Positions 18,940 through 26,913 of a stretch of DNA of 64,000 nt are shown here, piece after piece (position 1 is the first letter of the stretch; each line of letters begins with the position of its first letter). Source of the stretch: Rathayibacter sp. VKM Ac-2879 (GTDB lineage Bacteria; Actinomycetota; Actinomycetes; Actinomycetales; Microbacteriaceae); the NCBI RefSeq assembly GCF_015351245.1, contig NZ_JADKSO010000005.1:156052-220051 (forward strand). Reading direction: 5' to 3'. The notes under the pieces are model-generated. The model ran no database searches, was not told where the DNA came from, and saw only the letters and a program-made list of their open reading frames with translations. The translations under genes and the position numbers were made by a program.

Positions 18940-20076
18940 TCAGTCGATCGCGAGGGGCAGCCGACGACCGGTCAGGCCCCTCGGACGATCCGAGAGCCTT
19001 CGCGCGAGGGCGATGATGGCCTGGGCCGCGGAGTCGTCTGGTGCGCCGACGACGACCGGGACACCGTCATCGCCGCCCGAGCGGAGGGCGACACTGATCG
19101 GCAAGGACGCCAGCAGGAGCACCGGCTCGCCGTCCGCGCCAAGGCGACGCGCGACTTCGGCGCCCCCTCCGCTCCCGAAGAGCTCGAGCACCGAACCGTC
19201 GGGCTGGGGCAGCCCCGCCATGTTCTCGACCACCCCCACGATCCGTTGACCGGACTGACGGGCGAGGGCGCCGCTGCGCTCGGCGACGTCGGCCGCAGCC
19301 GGCTGCGGCGTCGTCACGATCAGTACCTCCGCATGCGGGAGGAGCTGACCGATCGAGATCGCCACGTCGCCCGTGCCCGGCGGAAGATCGAGCAACAGCA
19401 CGTCGAGGTCGCCGAAGTAGACGTCGGTGAGGAACTGCGAGATCGTGCGGTGCAGCATCGGTCCGCGCCACGACACGGCGGCGCCGCGCGTGTCGCCCTC
19501 GAGGAACATGCCGATCGAGATGACCTTCACGCCGTAGGCGACCGGAGGCAGCATCAGCTCGCCGACTCGGGTCGGCCCGGCGACACGTCCCTCGTGCATC
19601 AGGCCCAGGAGCCCGGGGATCGAGAATCCGTGCACGTCCGCATCGACGAGCCCCACCGCGAGGCCCTGCTGCGCGAGAGCCACCGCGAGGTTCGCCGTCA
19701 CGGTCGACTTGCCCACCCCTCCCTTGCCGCTCGTCACCGCGTAGACGCGGGTGAGTGAATCAGGGCCGAACGGCATGGCGCGCTTCGAGCCGCGGAGGCG
19801 CTCGGTGAGCGCGGTGCGCTGTGCGGGGGTCATCACGCCGACGGTGATCGCGACCGAGGCGACACCGGGCACGGCGGAGGCGGCCGCGACGACGTCGCGC
19901 TCGATCGCGGACGCGGCCGGGCAGCCGACGATCGTGAGGCGGATCGCCACGTGCACCGCTCCGTCGGGATCGGCCTGGACCGACTCCACCATGTCGAGCT
20001 CGGTGATCGGGCGGCGGATCTCGGGATCGAGGACGCCGGCCAGCGCCGCGAGGACGGCGCGATCGAGGTCAGGCAT
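18940..20076 (-). CDS. mrp: Mrp/NBP35-type P-loop iron-sulfur carrier ATPase
   Basis: Predicted Fe-S cluster carrier of the Mrp/ApbC family, 378 residues. An N-terminal MIP18/DUF59 domain (about residues 5-90) precedes a deviant Walker A, TSGKGGVGKST, at about residue 114. VDADVHGFSIP and LLLDLPPGTGD are conserved family blocks. ATG 20076 overlaps the end of the DUF1003 gene by eight bases, as does the next upstream junction. These overlaps make the three genes one coupled unit, an order seen in other actinobacteria. Confidence 0.93.
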   Translation of the reverse strand: MPDLDRAVLAALAGVLDPEIRRPITELDMVESVQADPDGAVHVAIRLTIVGCPAASAIERDVVAAASAVPGVASVAITVGVMTPAQRTALTERLRGSKRAMPFGPDSLTRVYAVTSGKGGVGKSTVTANLAVALAQQGLAVGLVDADVHGFSIPGLLGLMHEGRVAGPTRVGELMLPPVAYGVKVISIGMFLEGDTRGAAVSWRGPMLHRTISQFLTDVYFGDLDVLLLDLPPGTGDVAISIGQLLPHAEVLIVTTPQPAAADVAERSGALARQSGQRIVGVVENMAGLPQPDGSVLELFGSGGGAEVARRLGADGEPVLLLASLPISVALRSGGDDGVPVVVGAPDDSAAQAIIALARRLSDRPRGLTGRRLPLAID

Positions 20077-20599
20077 CGCGGCGCTCGGCGGAGGCGGGCT
20101 CCGCCCTGTCCTTCTCGAGCTCCTCCACGAGACTGCGGAGTTCCGAGCGGATGAAGTCCTTGCTCGCCATGTCGCGGATGGCGAGCCGCAGGGCGACGAC
20201 CTCGCGAGCGAGGTACTCGGTGTCGGCGAGAGTGCGCTCGGCGCGCTGACGGTCCTGTTCGATCTGCACCCGGTCGCGGTCGTCCTGGCGGTTCTGGGCG
20301 AGCAGGAGGAGGGGAGCGGCGTAAGAGGCCTGCAGCGACAGGATGAGCGTCAGCACCGTGAAGCCGAGCGCCTGCGAGTCGAAGCGCGCATCCTCCGGTC
20401 CGTAGGTGTTGAACCCGAGCCAGAACACGCAGAAGACGGTCATGCCCACGAGGAACCACGGGGTGCCCATGGCCCGGGCGAACGACTCCGTCAGGCGGCC
20501 GAAGCGGTCGCTGCTCTGGCGATTGCGGCGGGGCAGCACACGGCTGCGGAGCCCCTTGGGGTTCTCGAGCCGTTGATCCTGCTTGACGTCTCTAGCCAC
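20069..20599 (-). CDS. DUF1003 membrane protein
   Basis: A 176-residue protein of the DUF1003 family. Two membrane helices (about residues 45-65 and 75-98, including FLVGMTVFCVFWLGFNTYG) are followed by a charged helical segment likely to form a coiled coil (QNRQDDRDRVQIEQDRQRAERTLADTEYL). The GTG start overlaps the end of the MgtE-N/CBS gene by eight bases and its own end overlaps mrp. Function is unknown. The association with an MgtE-like regulatory protein suggests a link to divalent cations, which is inference only. Confidence 0.88.
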   Translation of the reverse strand: MARDVKQDQRLENPKGLRSRVLPRRNRQSSDRFGRLTESFARAMGTPWFLVGMTVFCVFWLGFNTYGPEDARFDSQALGFTVLTLILSLQASYAAPLLLLAQNRQDDRDRVQIEQDRQRAERTLADTEYLAREVVALRLAIRDMASKDFIRSELRSLVEELEKDRAEPASAERRDA

Positions 20600-21929
20600 G
20601 TGAGCCCCTCCGTCCCCGTCGTCCCGTCTTCGCCCGGCTCGCCGGCGCCACGACCGGCACGCTACGCGTCGCCGACGTCACCGGCGCCCTCGGTTCGTCG
20701 TCGCCGTGGCTGCGCCAGTCGTCCGGGAGGAGGTAGTCGAGCACGTCGTCGATCGTCACCACCCCGACGAGCCGGTGCGACTCGTCGACCACGGGCACCG
20801 AGACGAGGTTGTAGCTCGCCAGGATCCTGGCCACCTCGGCCGCGGAGGTGTCGGGGGTGATCGGATCCATTCCCTGGTCGAGGAGGGTGCCGAGACGCTC
20901 GTGCGGCGGGTAGCGAAGCATCCGCTGGAAGTGGACCATGCCGAGGAACCGCCCCGTCGGCGGCTCGTAGGGCGGAAGTGTCACGCAGACCGCGGCTCCG
21001 AGCGCCGGAGCGAGCTCGTGACGGCGGATGAGCGCGAGCCCCTCGGCGACGGTCGCCTCCGCCGACACGATGATCGGCTCGGTCGTCATGAGGCCGCCGG
21101 CGGACTCGGGAGCGTAGCTGAGGAGCATGCGGACGTCGTCCGCCTCCTCCGGCTCCATCAGCTCGAGCAGGGCCTCGCCGCGCTCATCCGAGAGCTGCGC
21201 GATGAGATCGGCCGCGTCGTCGGGCTGCATCTGGTCGAGGACGTCGGCGGCGCGGTCGTCGTCGAGCTGGCCGAGGATCTCGACCTGTTCGCTCTCGGGC
21301 ATCTCTTCGAGGACGTCGGCGAGGCGGTCGTCCGAGAGCTCGCCCGCGACCTCGAGCATCCGCTGCTGTGGCAGGTCGAGCAGTGTGCTCGCGAGGTCGG
21401 CCGGCTTGAGCTCGGACAGGCTTGCCACGTACTGCTCGGCGGATTGCGCCTCCGTCGAGACGCTCTCGCGTACTTCGCGCCAGCCGGCGAAGGCAGTCGC
21501 GCCCTTGGCGAAGGGGGAGGGGCTCGTCTTGGGCCGGCGGACGAAGAGCTGGGCGAGCTGCCACTCGCCGGGCCCGACCTCCTCGATCGCCACATCCTCG
21601 ACGGTGGCGTCCCCCGATCCGTCGACGAAGCTGACGCGGCGGCCAAGCAGCTCCGCGATCACGCGCACCTCGCCTCCGCGCTGCTCGAAGCGGCGCACGT
21701 TGATGAGCCCGGTAGTGATGATCTGCCCGCTGCCGATGCTCGTGACCCTGCCGATCGAGACGAAGACGCGGCGGCGGCCGGGGATCTCGACGACCAGCCC
21801 GACGACACGGGGCGCATCGAGTCGGCGATAGACCAGAAGCACGTCCCGGACCTTGCCGACGCGATCGCCGGCCGGGTCGAAGACGCTGCATCCGGCCAAG
21901 CGCGCGACGAAGACTCTGGCGGAACTCAC
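20592..21929 (-). CDS. PRC-barrel, MgtE N-domain and CBS-pair protein lacking a channel domain
   Basis: A soluble 445-residue protein combining parts of Mg2+ transporter MgtE. PRC-barrel-like segments lie in the first 140 residues. An MgtE N-superhelical domain follows (about 185-290, with the repeating LxDDRxADVLxxM pattern), then two CBS motifs (about 295-425, ending VVDESHRLVGVVTIDDVLDYLLPDDW). The five-helix channel of true MgtE is absent, so it is probably a sensor or regulator and not a transporter. GTG 21929 is chosen because TAGGTT ends 7 nt upstream (leaderless). Coupling to the DUF1003 protein hints that the pair works together at the membrane. Confidence 0.86.
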   Translation of the reverse strand: MSSARVFVARLAGCSVFDPAGDRVGKVRDVLLVYRRLDAPRVVGLVVEIPGRRRVFVSIGRVTSIGSGQIITTGLINVRRFEQRGGEVRVIAELLGRRVSFVDGSGDATVEDVAIEEVGPGEWQLAQLFVRRPKTSPSPFAKGATAFAGWREVRESVSTEAQSAEQYVASLSELKPADLASTLLDLPQQRMLEVAGELSDDRLADVLEEMPESEQVEILGQLDDDRAADVLDQMQPDDAADLIAQLSDERGEALLELMEPEEADDVRMLLSYAPESAGGLMTTEPIIVSAEATVAEGLALIRRHELAPALGAAVCVTLPPYEPPTGRFLGMVHFQRMLRYPPHERLGTLLDQGMDPITPDTSAAEVARILASYNLVSVPVVDESHRLVGVVTIDDVLDYLLPDDWRSHGDDEPRAPVTSATRSVPVVAPASRAKTGRRGRRGSRG

Positions 21930-22044
21930 GGCTACCAACCTAGACCCGCGCGACTCGACGGACGCCGAGCGTTCATGGCGGGCTTTCGGGGTGCTCTCTC
22001 TCCGCGCCCAGAAGCCTCCAAGAGTGCTGTGCGAGGCTGAGAGG

Positions 22045-22617
22045 GTGACTCAGCAGACGCCGTTCACCGGCCGCGGGCCGGCGTTCCCCACCATCCCCCG
22101 GGGCGAGATCCTCGCCACCTTCGAGAGCTACGAGGAGGCGCAGGCTGCGGTCGACGTCCTCGCTCGCGCCGACTTCCCCGTGCGCCAGCTCGCGATCATC
22201 GGCACCGAGCTCAAGAGCGTCGAACGCGTCACCGGCAAACTGACCTGGGGTCGCGTCGCGATCGCGGGAGCCGCCTCCGGCGCGTGGCTGGGTGTGTTCC
22301 TCGGGCTATTGCTCATCATCTTCTCGCCGTCGACGAATGTCTCGTTCCTGGTGGCGGCCGTGCTGCTCGGAGCCGGGTTCGGGATGCTCTTCGGCCTCGC
22401 CTCCTACGCCGTCAACCGTCGCCGCCGCGACTTCACCTCGACGATGCAGGTCGTCGCGACGAGCTACTCCGTGCTCGTCGATCCCGAGGTGCTCAACCGG
22501 GCCCGCACGCTGCTCGACGGGCGCGGCGGAGTCGCCGAAGCGCCCGCCACCGCCTGGGCGCCGCCTCCCGCAGGCGCCGAGCCGCAGCCCGTGCGGCCCG
22601 AGGACGAGCAGCGCTGA
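22045..22617 (+). CDS. general stress protein-like small membrane protein
   Basis: A 190-residue protein resembling actinobacterial 'general stress protein' (GSP17M-like) proteins. The N-terminal region GEILATFESYEEAQAAVDVLARADFPVRQLAIIG is a ferredoxin-fold-like module. Two membrane helices follow (about residues 72-97 and 101-121), then a short region ending VLVDPEVL and a Pro/Ala-rich tail. GTG 22045 is chosen because it is preceded by GAGAGG and the longer frame overlaps the divergent gene. It is divergent from the MgtE-N/CBS gene. No specific function can be assigned. Confidence 0.75.
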   Translation: MTQQTPFTGRGPAFPTIPRGEILATFESYEEAQAAVDVLARADFPVRQLAIIGTELKSVERVTGKLTWGRVAIAGAASGAWLGVFLGLLLIIFSPSTNVSFLVAAVLLGAGFGMLFGLASYAVNRRRRDFTSTMQVVATSYSVLVDPEVLNRARTLLDGRGGVAEAPATAWAPPPAGAEPQPVRPEDEQR

Positions 22618-22671
22618 GGCCGCGCACAGACGAGCGGGGTCGGTCGACCGCTCCGAGATCTCAGGGTGAGT

Positions 22672-24090
22672 TCAGGCGGACCCCACGGGCGGCAGCACGA
22701 TCTCGACCACGAGTCCGTGCGGCGCACGATTCGACAGAGTGACCGTTCCGCCCGCCGAGAGCACCGTCGTGTGGACGAGCGCGAGACCCAGCCCGCTGCC
22801 CCCCGACGCGAGCGCACGCGAGTCGTCGGGGCGCGAGAAGCGGTCGAACGCCACGGGGATGAACTCCGGCGGCATGCCCGGTCCGTCGTCGGAGACGCTG
22901 AGCAGCAGCAGACCGTCCTGCTGGCCCAGCGAGGCGACCACCATCCCGCCGCCGTGTAGCGCCTGGATGGCGTTGCGGAGGAGGTTGTCGACGACGCGGC
23001 CGAGATCCTGGGCGGCGACGGCATAGAGGCGGGCGGGCTCGCGCTCGTCGATCTCGTAGTCGATCTCCACTCCCGACTGCGCTGCGAGGAGTCGGGTGCG
23101 GTCGACGGCTCCGACCAGCTCGTCGACGAGCTCGCCGAAGGGCGCGGTCGGACGGATCGTCTGGCTCTCGATGCGGGAGATGTCGAGGAGGGCGGAGGCG
23201 AGACGTACGAGGCGGTCGACGCTCTTCTGCGCGTCGAGGATCACGCGGTCGACTGCCGCGGCGTCGTCGACGCGGTGGTGCGCGATCTCGAGCTGGGCCG
23301 AGAGTGCGGCGAGGGGAGTCCGCAGCTCGTGGCTCGCATCCGACACCATCTGCTTCTCGCGCGCCAGGGAGGCCGTCTGCTTGGTCAGGAAGGCGTTGAG
23401 CGTCGTCGCCAGCTCGTCGATCTCGTCGCGTGTGCCCACCACGGGGAGCTGGTCGCCCTGGCCTGGGTCGGCGGCGATCTGGTCGGCCCGTGCCCGCATC
23501 CGGCGCACGGGGGCGAGCGCGGCGCCCGTGAGGATCCAGGAGGCGAGGCCGAAGGTCACGACGAGGAAGATCGCGGCGTAGACGAGCACGTGCGCGAAGT
23601 CGTCCAGGACGAGCTGCGACGCCGCCTGGTCGCGCGCCGACGCGATCTCCCAGGTGCCCGCGTCTGTCTCGACCGCGGTGATGCGCACGAGGTAGCTGCT
23701 GGTCCCCGTGGTGACCTTGACGTAGCGCGGTGTGGTGTCGGCGCCGGATTCGTCGAGGTCGTCGAGGACGGCGGCGCGAAGAGCCGAGGGCATCGTCGTC
23801 GCGCTGTGGTCGCCTGTCGGCGTGACGGCCAGATAGAGCTGACCCGTTGAGGAGCCCTGGGGGCGAGGCACGTTGCCCGCCGAGATGTCGCGGCGCACCT
23901 CGTCGTCGATCGACATGAGGATGGTGCGCTCGCTCCGGTCGACGATGCCGGTGACGACCTGGTAGAAGAGCAGCGCCGAGAGCGCGAACAGCACGGAGGC
24001 GACCGCGACCGTGCCGATCGTGATCCGAGCGCGGATCGAGAGCGCGTTCGTGCGTCGCCGCGTCGTACGTCCTGTTTGCGTAGCGCGCAC
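22672..24090 (-). CDS. sensor histidine kinase (HisKA family)
   Basis: Membrane kinase of 472 residues, partner of the response regulator encoded just upstream. Two membrane helices (about residues 23-45 and 165-188) flank an extracytoplasmic sensor of about 120 residues with no recognised fold. A HAMP region follows (PVRRMRARADQIA). The phosphoacceptor is H254 in ASHELRTPL. The N box (LLRNAIQAL), DDGPGMP and SGGSGLGLALVHT of the ATPase domain are intact. The GTG start lies 3 nt after the regulator stop. The signal is unknown. Confidence 0.93.
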   Translation of the reverse strand: MRATQTGRTTRRRTNALSIRARITIGTVAVASVLFALSALLFYQVVTGIVDRSERTILMSIDDEVRRDISAGNVPRPQGSSTGQLYLAVTPTGDHSATTMPSALRAAVLDDLDESGADTTPRYVKVTTGTSSYLVRITAVETDAGTWEIASARDQAASQLVLDDFAHVLVYAAIFLVVTFGLASWILTGAALAPVRRMRARADQIAADPGQGDQLPVVGTRDEIDELATTLNAFLTKQTASLAREKQMVSDASHELRTPLAALSAQLEIAHHRVDDAAAVDRVILDAQKSVDRLVRLASALLDISRIESQTIRPTAPFGELVDELVGAVDRTRLLAAQSGVEIDYEIDEREPARLYAVAAQDLGRVVDNLLRNAIQALHGGGMVVASLGQQDGLLLLSVSDDGPGMPPEFIPVAFDRFSRPDDSRALASGGSGLGLALVHTTVLSAGGTVTLSNRAPHGLVVEIVLPPVGSA

Positions 24091-24093
24091 GGC

Positions 24094-24768
24094 CTACTCG
24101 ACCGGGCGGAGGAAGTAGCCCTTGCCGCGGACGGTGACGATGCTCACGCCCGTCTCCTCGGTCGGAAGCTTCTTGCGCAGGTAGCTGACGTACTGGTCGA
24201 CGATGTTGTTGTCGACGACCTCGCCGCCTCCCCAGATCTCGGCGAGGATCCGCTGTCGGGTCACGACGGACCCGACCGGGGTGATGAGGAGCTTGAGCAG
24301 TTCGAGCTCCTTGGGGCTGACGTGGATGCGCGTGCCGTCGGCGGTGCGGCGGATGCTCGACCCGTCGACCGTGATCGTGCCCACCTCGATCGAGGTCGAC
24401 ATGAGGGAGGGGCTGCGTCGGAGCAGTGCCCGCAGTCGCGCGTTGAGCTCGGTGAAGGCGAAGGGCTTGGTGAGGTAGTCGTCGGCACCGGCGTCGAGGC
24501 CGAACACGCGATCCTCGACGGAGTCGCGTGCGGTCAGCAGCATGATCGGCGTCGACCGGCCGAGCTCGCGGATGCGTCGGCAGATCTCGAAGCCCGACAT
24601 CGCGGGCAGCATGACGTCGACGATGGCCGCCGAGAAGTCGGAGGTGGTGAACGCCACCAGGGCATCGACGCCGTTGGTGGTCAGCTCGGCCTCGTAGCCG
24701 GCGTCTTCGAGGCCGCCCACGAGCGCTTCGCCCATGGCTGGATCGTCTTCCACGACAAGGATTTTCAC
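24094..24768 (-). CDS. OmpR/PhoB-family response regulator
   Basis: DNA-binding regulator of 224 residues. The receiver domain has the acidic pair D8-D9, phosphoacceptor D51 (AAIVDVMLP) and LTKPF. The winged-helix output domain occupies about residues 125-222, including VSPKELELLKLLI and VVDNNIVDQYVSYLRKKL. GTG 24768 is preceded at 6 nt by a TAGGGT -10, so the message is probably leaderless. An 8-bp inverted repeat covers the expected -35 region and may be an autoregulatory site. The histidine kinase follows immediately. Confidence 0.94.
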   Translation of the reverse strand: MKILVVEDDPAMGEALVGGLEDAGYEAELTTNGVDALVAFTTSDFSAAIVDVMLPAMSGFEICRRIRELGRSTPIMLLTARDSVEDRVFGLDAGADDYLTKPFAFTELNARLRALLRRSPSLMSTSIEVGTITVDGSSIRRTADGTRIHVSPKELELLKLLITPVGSVVTRQRILAEIWGGGEVVDNNIVDQYVSYLRKKLPTEETGVSIVTVRGKGYFLRPVE

Positions 24769-24774
24769 GCGCTC

Positions 24775-24816
24775 ACCCTACGGCGCGGCTCTCAGGAAAG
24801 CGGGATTTCTGAGAGC
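24775..24816 (-). promoter_or_regulatory. response-regulator promoter with 8-bp inverted repeat
   Basis: TAGGGT (24780-24775) ends 6 nt before the GTG. The perfect inverted repeat GCTCTCAG (24788-24795) and CTGAGAGC (24809-24816), with a 13-nt spacer, spans the -35 position. It is a candidate operator, either for autoregulation by this regulator or for another protein. Confidence 0.5.
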
Positions 24817-24903
24817 GTTTCGAGCGAGGTCGAGGGGTCTCGCACGGGCCGGAGGCGCGGCGGCACGCCCTTCAGCCCTACTCGGGTGACGTCGCGCGGT
24901 GGA

Positions 24904-25053
24904 TCACTCGTAGTAGAGGAAGGTCTCGGCGCATCCCTGGGAGCAGAAAGGCGAGTGGCGTCGCGCGCGCCGACGTCCGCAGGCCTCGCACAGGCGTGTG
25001 CCGAGGTGGAGAAGCTGGGCGCCTCGCGGGTGAGGCATGTGTTCAGGGAGCAT
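24904..25053 (-). CDS. tiny FCS-type zinc-finger protein A
   Basis: A 49-residue basic protein with Cys pattern CEAC-x10-CSQGC and the element SPFCSQGC, which recalls the FCS (YacG/TRASH-like) zinc fingers. It ends FLYYE. A homologue with the same layout lies divergently at 25306. ATG 25053 is chosen because it follows a TAGTAT -10 at 25142-25137; its ribosome site is weak, and a start at 25038 is also possible. Function is unknown. YacG binds zinc and inhibits gyrase, but this protein is shorter and the Cys spacing differs. Confidence 0.6.
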   Translation of the reverse strand: MLPEHMPHPRGAQLLHLGTRLCEACGRRRARRHSPFCSQGCAETFLYYE

Positions 25054-25136
25054 CGTCGATCCAGGGTGCGTGTCCGCCGTGGGTCCATCGGGGGCGAGCG
25101 AGGTGTCGGGTCTGCGCTCGGGAGGCGGATGTCGGG

Positions 25137-25209
25137 ATACTACGTCTCCTTGACATGAAATGACACTCATTCGGGTGCCATTGACAGGACGACGCTGAGG
25201 GAGATAAGT
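25137..25209. promoter_or_regulatory. divergent promoters with central palindrome for the two zinc-finger genes
   Basis: On the minus strand TAGTAT (25142-25137) is a -10 candidate. On the plus strand TTGACA (25181-25186) and ATAAGT (25204-25209) are 17 nt apart. Between them AATGA-CAC-TCATT (25159-25171) is a perfect short palindrome. It overlaps the minus -35 region and lies just upstream of the plus -35. Shared control by one regulator is likely; the AT-rich site is compatible with, but does not prove, a Fur/Zur-type protein. Confidence 0.45.
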
Positions 25210-25305
25210 GCCGACTGGTAGCTATTCCGTGCCACACCCCTCACGCGGCTTCTCACCTTCCTAGGGTCGATGCAGTGCTGTCGACGATCTGAGGAAGGAC
25301 GGCCG

Positions 25306-25431
25306 ATGCTCCTTCGCCTGTGGACCACGGTCACCCGACCCCGCCGCTGCGAGGCCTGCGGCCTCCCCGCGCAGAAGCGCTCCCCGTTCTGCTCCGACTC
25401 CTGCGCACGCACCAACTACCTGTACGCCTGA
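25306..25431 (+). CDS. tiny FCS-type zinc-finger protein B
   Basis: A 41-residue protein, MLLRLWTTVT then RRCEACG and SPFCSDSC, ending NYLYA. The Cys pattern is CEAC-x8-CSDSC, parallel to protein A encoded divergently at 24904-25053. The ATG follows a strong GAGGAAGG ribosome site at good spacing, which is the best evidence that this short frame is a gene. A promoter at 25181-25209 would give a leader of about 90 nt. Function is unknown; zinc binding is inferred from the four cysteines. Confidence 0.66.
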   Translation: MLLRLWTTVTRPRRCEACGLPAQKRSPFCSDSCARTNYLYA

Positions 25432-25740
25432 TCGCTCGCTCGAGCGCCCCGATCCCCACCTGCTGACCCAGCGGTACCTCCCCGACGGGGGGATCCTGCC
25501 CGACCGGGTTGTGTTCCGCCCGCGCCGCCAGCAGTCATATCCTTCTGGCGACCAGCGCCGCACGAGCGACTCCGTCGCGGCGGCGCGGCTCCGCCGAGAG
25601 TGCCGGGGGTCGTCCACGACTCCCGTCGTCCTCTGCGGCCGCGACTGTCAGAGGGAGAAGCGTTTCGTGGAGGCTGTGCGCAGCGAGGTGGTCCGGCCCG
25701 CTCGGGCCGCCGACCGGTCCGAGGCCGAGAGACGCCTCCC
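25432..25740. other. gap between zinc-finger B and the acyltransferase
   Basis: No convincing gene is seen in these 309 nt. CTCCCCGACGGGGGGA near 25477 can form a small hairpin and may end the short transcript. No clear promoter motif for the acyltransferase was found. Confidence 0.4.
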
Positions 25741-26730
25741 ATGACGCCGCCGCGGAGCAGATCGGCGGCGCTCGACGCCGTTCGTGTCCTGGGCCTCATC
25801 GCCGTCGTCGCCTGCCATGTCTGGTCGGCGCCGCTGTGGGCGCGTGAGCTGTTCTTCACGTGGAACGTGCCGGTGTTCTTCTTCCTGAGCGGCTACCTGT
25901 GGACCGAGCGTCGTCCCTTCCGGGTGGAGCTGGGCAAGCGCACCTCCACGCTCGCCGTGCCTCTGCTCGCGTGGTTGGCGATCCTGTTCCCGATCTGGCT
26001 CGTGCAACAGGGAATCGTCGGGGGGCTGACGCTTTCGAGCGCCTGGCGTCCCCTCGCCGGCGGCAACTACATCGGGCGGCCGTTCTCGACGTTCTGGTTC
26101 GTCTCGGCACTCTTCTTCGTCGCGCTCGCCTACCGGCTGCTGCAACGATTCCCCCTGATCGTCCATGTGGTTGTCGCTCTCGTCCTGCTCGCACTGGTCG
26201 CCGTGTCACCCGAGGCGTTCGCGCTCCTGCCGCTGGGGATCGGCACCGGGCTGGCCAGCCTCGTCTTCGTGGTCGCGGGAGTCCTCGCCCAGCGGTACCG
26301 CTCGCGGGTGAGGCGCGACGTGCTCGTCGCGGTCGTGCTGCTCGTCGTGTCGACCGTCCTGGTCGTGACGCGAGTGTCGGCTCCGCTCGACCTCAAGCGC
26401 GCCGACGCGGGCACCCCGTTCCTCAGCGCCTTCGTCGCGATCGCGATCTCGTTCGCCCTCGTGCTTCTCGCGGAGCGCTACGTTCCGCTCCTGGGCGAGC
26501 GCGTCGGACGGAGCATCGTCTTCCTGTCGAGCGGAGGACTGTTCGTCGTCTTCGCGCACCCGATCATGCTCTGGATCCTCAACAGCCGGGAGGACGGCAC
26601 GTTGCTCGACTTCGCGTTCGCACTTCTCGTGCCGTGGATCGTCGCGAGCCTCGTGCGTTTCACACCACTGTCTGCCGCTCTGACCGGAGTGCCGCGAGCG
26701 ACGCGCGAACCAGCCCTGGTCGGGCGCTGA
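25741..26730 (+). CDS. acyltransferase 3 family membrane protein
   Basis: Polytopic O-acyltransferase of 329 residues with about 10 helices. The family N-terminus is seen in LDAVRVLGLIAVVACHVW, holding the catalytic-type His, followed by FFFLSGYLWT. WNVPVFFFLSGY and FSTFWFVSALF are typical acyltransferase_3 blocks. It would transfer an acyl group, often acetyl, to a surface sugar or other small acceptor. ATG 25741 is chosen because it places the LDAVR motif near the N-terminus. A longer reading frame to 25600 is Arg/Gly/Pro-rich and unlikely. The substrate is unknown. Confidence 0.83.
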   Translation: MTPPRSRSAALDAVRVLGLIAVVACHVWSAPLWARELFFTWNVPVFFFLSGYLWTERRPFRVELGKRTSTLAVPLLAWLAILFPIWLVQQGIVGGLTLSSAWRPLAGGNYIGRPFSTFWFVSALFFVALAYRLLQRFPLIVHVVVALVLLALVAVSPEAFALLPLGIGTGLASLVFVVAGVLAQRYRSRVRRDVLVAVVLLVVSTVLVVTRVSAPLDLKRADAGTPFLSAFVAIAISFALVLLAERYVPLLGERVGRSIVFLSSGGLFVVFAHPIMLWILNSREDGTLLDFAFALLVPWIVASLVRFTPLSAALTGVPRATREPALVGR

Positions 26731-26761
26731 CCATCGGCGGTCGGAAGAAGCCCGGAAGAAG

Positions 26762-26833
26762 TGCCCCCAGTAGGATTCGAACCTACGCCCCTGCCTCCGG
26801 AGGGCAGTGCTCTATCCCCTGAGCTATGGGGGC
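26762..26833 (-). tRNA. tRNA-Arg (anticodon CCG)
   Basis: A 72-nt cloverleaf on the minus strand. The acceptor stem is GCCCCCA with TGGGGGC, the anticodon stem is CTGCC with GGCAG, and the loop CTCCGGA gives anticodon CCG. The T arm is GTAGG-TTCGAAT-CCTAC. Discriminator A is at 26762 and the 3' CCA is not encoded. There is no integrase gene or attachment repeat beside it. Confidence 0.97.
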
Positions 26834-26913
26834 CAGGAGTGCCTGACAACACTAGCACCAGGCCTGTGCGGCACTCGCGCGGGAGCGCGCGCGAGGCGTG
26901 CCACGATGGGGGC

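Noticed and set aside
26762-26833. tRNA-Arg as an integration site
   Set aside because: No integrase, no flanking direct repeat of the tRNA 3' end, and ordinary genes on both sides.
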